Origin: Legionella genomosp. 1
GTDB taxonomy: Bacteria; Pseudomonadota; Gammaproteobacteria; Legionellales; Legionellaceae
NCBI GenBank assembly: GCA_945865355.1
Contig: CAMBDN010000026.1
Span: 1 to 16,912, forward strand
DNA: 16,912 nt
Direction of reading: 5' to 3'
The notes under the pieces were generated by a model that was given only the letters and a program-made list of their open reading frames with translations, was not told the origin of the DNA and did not search any database. Shown in pieces: positions 15,936 through 16,912 of the stretch (its first letter is position 1; every line of letters begins with the position of its first letter). The position numbers and the translations under genes are program-made.

Positions 15936-16912
15936 CTATATTATGCAGATTTTGCTTTTCAATTCGTTATTTTTGATCAGTAATTTGTTTCTCATACGTG
16001 GAGAGGGTTTTGCTAGATCAAGATACATCTCCCCTAATCTGTTTGCTACAGAAGATAAGGAGTAATTTATTTCAACATAATTACGACTACGCTTCCCAAT
16101 CTCAAGTAGATCAAATTCACCAGCTAAAATTTGTTTGAGAACATCATATAGCGTGTCAGGATTGGTATTAATAATTGGGCAAGTTTCCGGATCTAACATC
16201 ATATCCGAGTTACGGAGATAACAAAGTACTGGTTTACCTAATGACATGGCTTCTAATGCTGCATACCCATGAAACCCAGCGATAAACTGATCTGCCACTA
16301 TGTCCGCTTGAGCATAAATACTCATAACCTGCTCATTGGTGACGTCTTGTGCTCGTAATAACTCAATTTCATACCCTTCCGCACATAATCGCTGTATTAC
16401 TTTTTCTAAATAAACGGTTCCTTTAAAATGAGTGTGATTTGGTACGTGGGCAATACGCAAAGGTTTCCCCCAATCTTTACGTACACCAACATAAGAAAGT
16501 TTCTCGAGATCAATTGGCCAAAAATGCATATTGCGTGAACCAGGGACGTAATCGACCATGTCGCCCATAGCGAGCATTGCAGTAGCACTCTCCCGAATTT
16601 GTTCGATATTAGAGGCACCAGCTTTATCATCACAGATACAACTTACCCCTGGAGCTGGACACGACATACAAAGATTATACTGGCCCAAGTCTTTAGTTAC
16701 TTTTTGAGTACGAACATCTGCGCCGTAGGTATAGGTAAAAAGAAATTTTCCTGCACGCTTAAGCAATACTAATTCTTTAGGATTTATACCTATTCTAGTT
16801 ACAGGAGCCAGTATTCCTCGATCACAAAAAAAATGAAATATATCATATCGTAGTAAAGCCCAAGTCAAAACAAAAATCAAAAAAGGCAAATATAATTCCT
16901 GAGTATTTTTAA
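15936..16912 (-). CDS. DQ-type glycosyltransferase paralogue E with Cys cluster, 5' end cut off
   Basis: A GT-B-like transferase closest to paralogue B. The frame stays open to the window edge (KNTQELYLPFL and onward), so the N-terminal domain is incomplete; the TTG at 16889 is just an internal codon. Numbering from that codon: a hydrophobic LIFVLTWALL then YDIFHFFCDRGIL at 15-27, TYTYGADVR at 52-60, C74-x2-C77-x6-C84-x-C86 followed by DDK, AMGDMVDY at 107-114, HFWPIDLE at 122-129, HVPNHTHFKGT at 148-158 and DQFIAGFHGYAALEAMSLGKP at 200-220. By comparison with B, roughly 100 residues are missing. It is the most upstream gene seen in the minus-strand set, 30 bases before the next gene. Sugar specificity unknown. 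Confidence 0.82.
   Translation of the reverse strand, partial: KNTQELYLPFLIFVLTWALLRYDIFHFFCDRGILAPVTRIGINPKELVLLKRAGKFLFTYTYGADVRTQKVTKDLGQYNLCMSCPAPGVSCICDDKAGASNIEQIRESATAMLAMGDMVDYVPGSRNMHFWPIDLEKLSYVGVRKDWGKPLRIAHVPNHTHFKGTVYLEKVIQRLCAEGYEIELLRAQDVTNEQVMSIYAQADIVADQFIAGFHGYAALEAMSLGKPVLCYLRNSDMMLDPETCPIINTNPDTLYDVLKQILAGEFDLLEIGKRSRNYVEINYSLSSVANRLGEMYLDLAKPSPRMRNKLLIKNNELKSKICII

Noticed and set aside
16887..16889. TTG at 16889 as the true start of paralogue E
   Set aside because: The frame is open upstream to the window edge and the paralogues have about 70-100 more residues before this point, so the gene is simply cut by the window.
1..16912. CRISPR arrays, tRNA or rRNA genes, insertion sequences, toxin-antitoxin pairs
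   Set aside because: I looked for regularly spaced repeats, transposase motifs and RNA gene signatures on both strands and saw none.

Overview
The window is a block of surface-polysaccharide genes (O-antigen, capsule or similar) from an AT-rich bacterium, most likely a gammaproteobacterium of Legionella type. That assignment is an inference. It rests on the base composition, the style of the locus and a ProP/MHS-like MFS remnant at its edge; there is no rRNA or marker gene to confirm it.

Layout. From the right edge to position 649, thirteen genes run on the minus strand with gaps of 0-86 bases and several overlaps, so they look like one long operon or two or three linked units. In transcription order (right to left) they are: a DQ-type glycosyltransferase cut by the window end; a GT4 glycosyltransferase with an odd N-terminal extension; a second DQ-type transferase; an asparagine-synthase-like amidotransferase; a 553-residue distant relative of the transferases; a small secreted protein with a G9 tract near its 3' end; a SAM methyltransferase; a third DQ-type transferase (TTG start); a sugar epimerase/dehydratase-like SDR; a fourth DQ-type transferase; a WbuB-like GT4 transferase; a second asparagine-synthase-like amidotransferase; and a last GT4 transferase. 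On the plus strand, 121-660 holds the C-terminal half of an MFS transporter that converges on and overlaps the last transferase by 12 bases. It appears to be a remnant.

How the genes work together (inference). Up to eight transferase-like proteins would assemble a glycan on the cytoplasmic side of the membrane. The SDR would make or modify one nucleotide sugar, the methyltransferase would methylate a residue, and the two glutamine-dependent amidotransferases would amidate acidic sugars, as AsnB homologues in other O-antigen clusters are thought to do. No flippase, polymerase, ABC exporter or priming transferase is in the window, so the locus continues to the right.

Most notable points: (1) a family of four paralogous transferases, all with DQ-x3-G-(W/F)-(Y/H)-G in place of the usual GT4 E-x7-E signature, two of which share a C-x2-C-x6-C-x-C cysteine cluster; (2) a repeating order of CxxC-type transferase, one gene, WYGG-type transferase, then an amidotransferase, suggesting an old block duplication; (3) a G9 tract in the secreted-protein gene where one extra G gives a different, more natural-looking C-terminus; (4) a C7 tract in the first codons of a transferase gene. 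The last two are candidate phase-variation sites.
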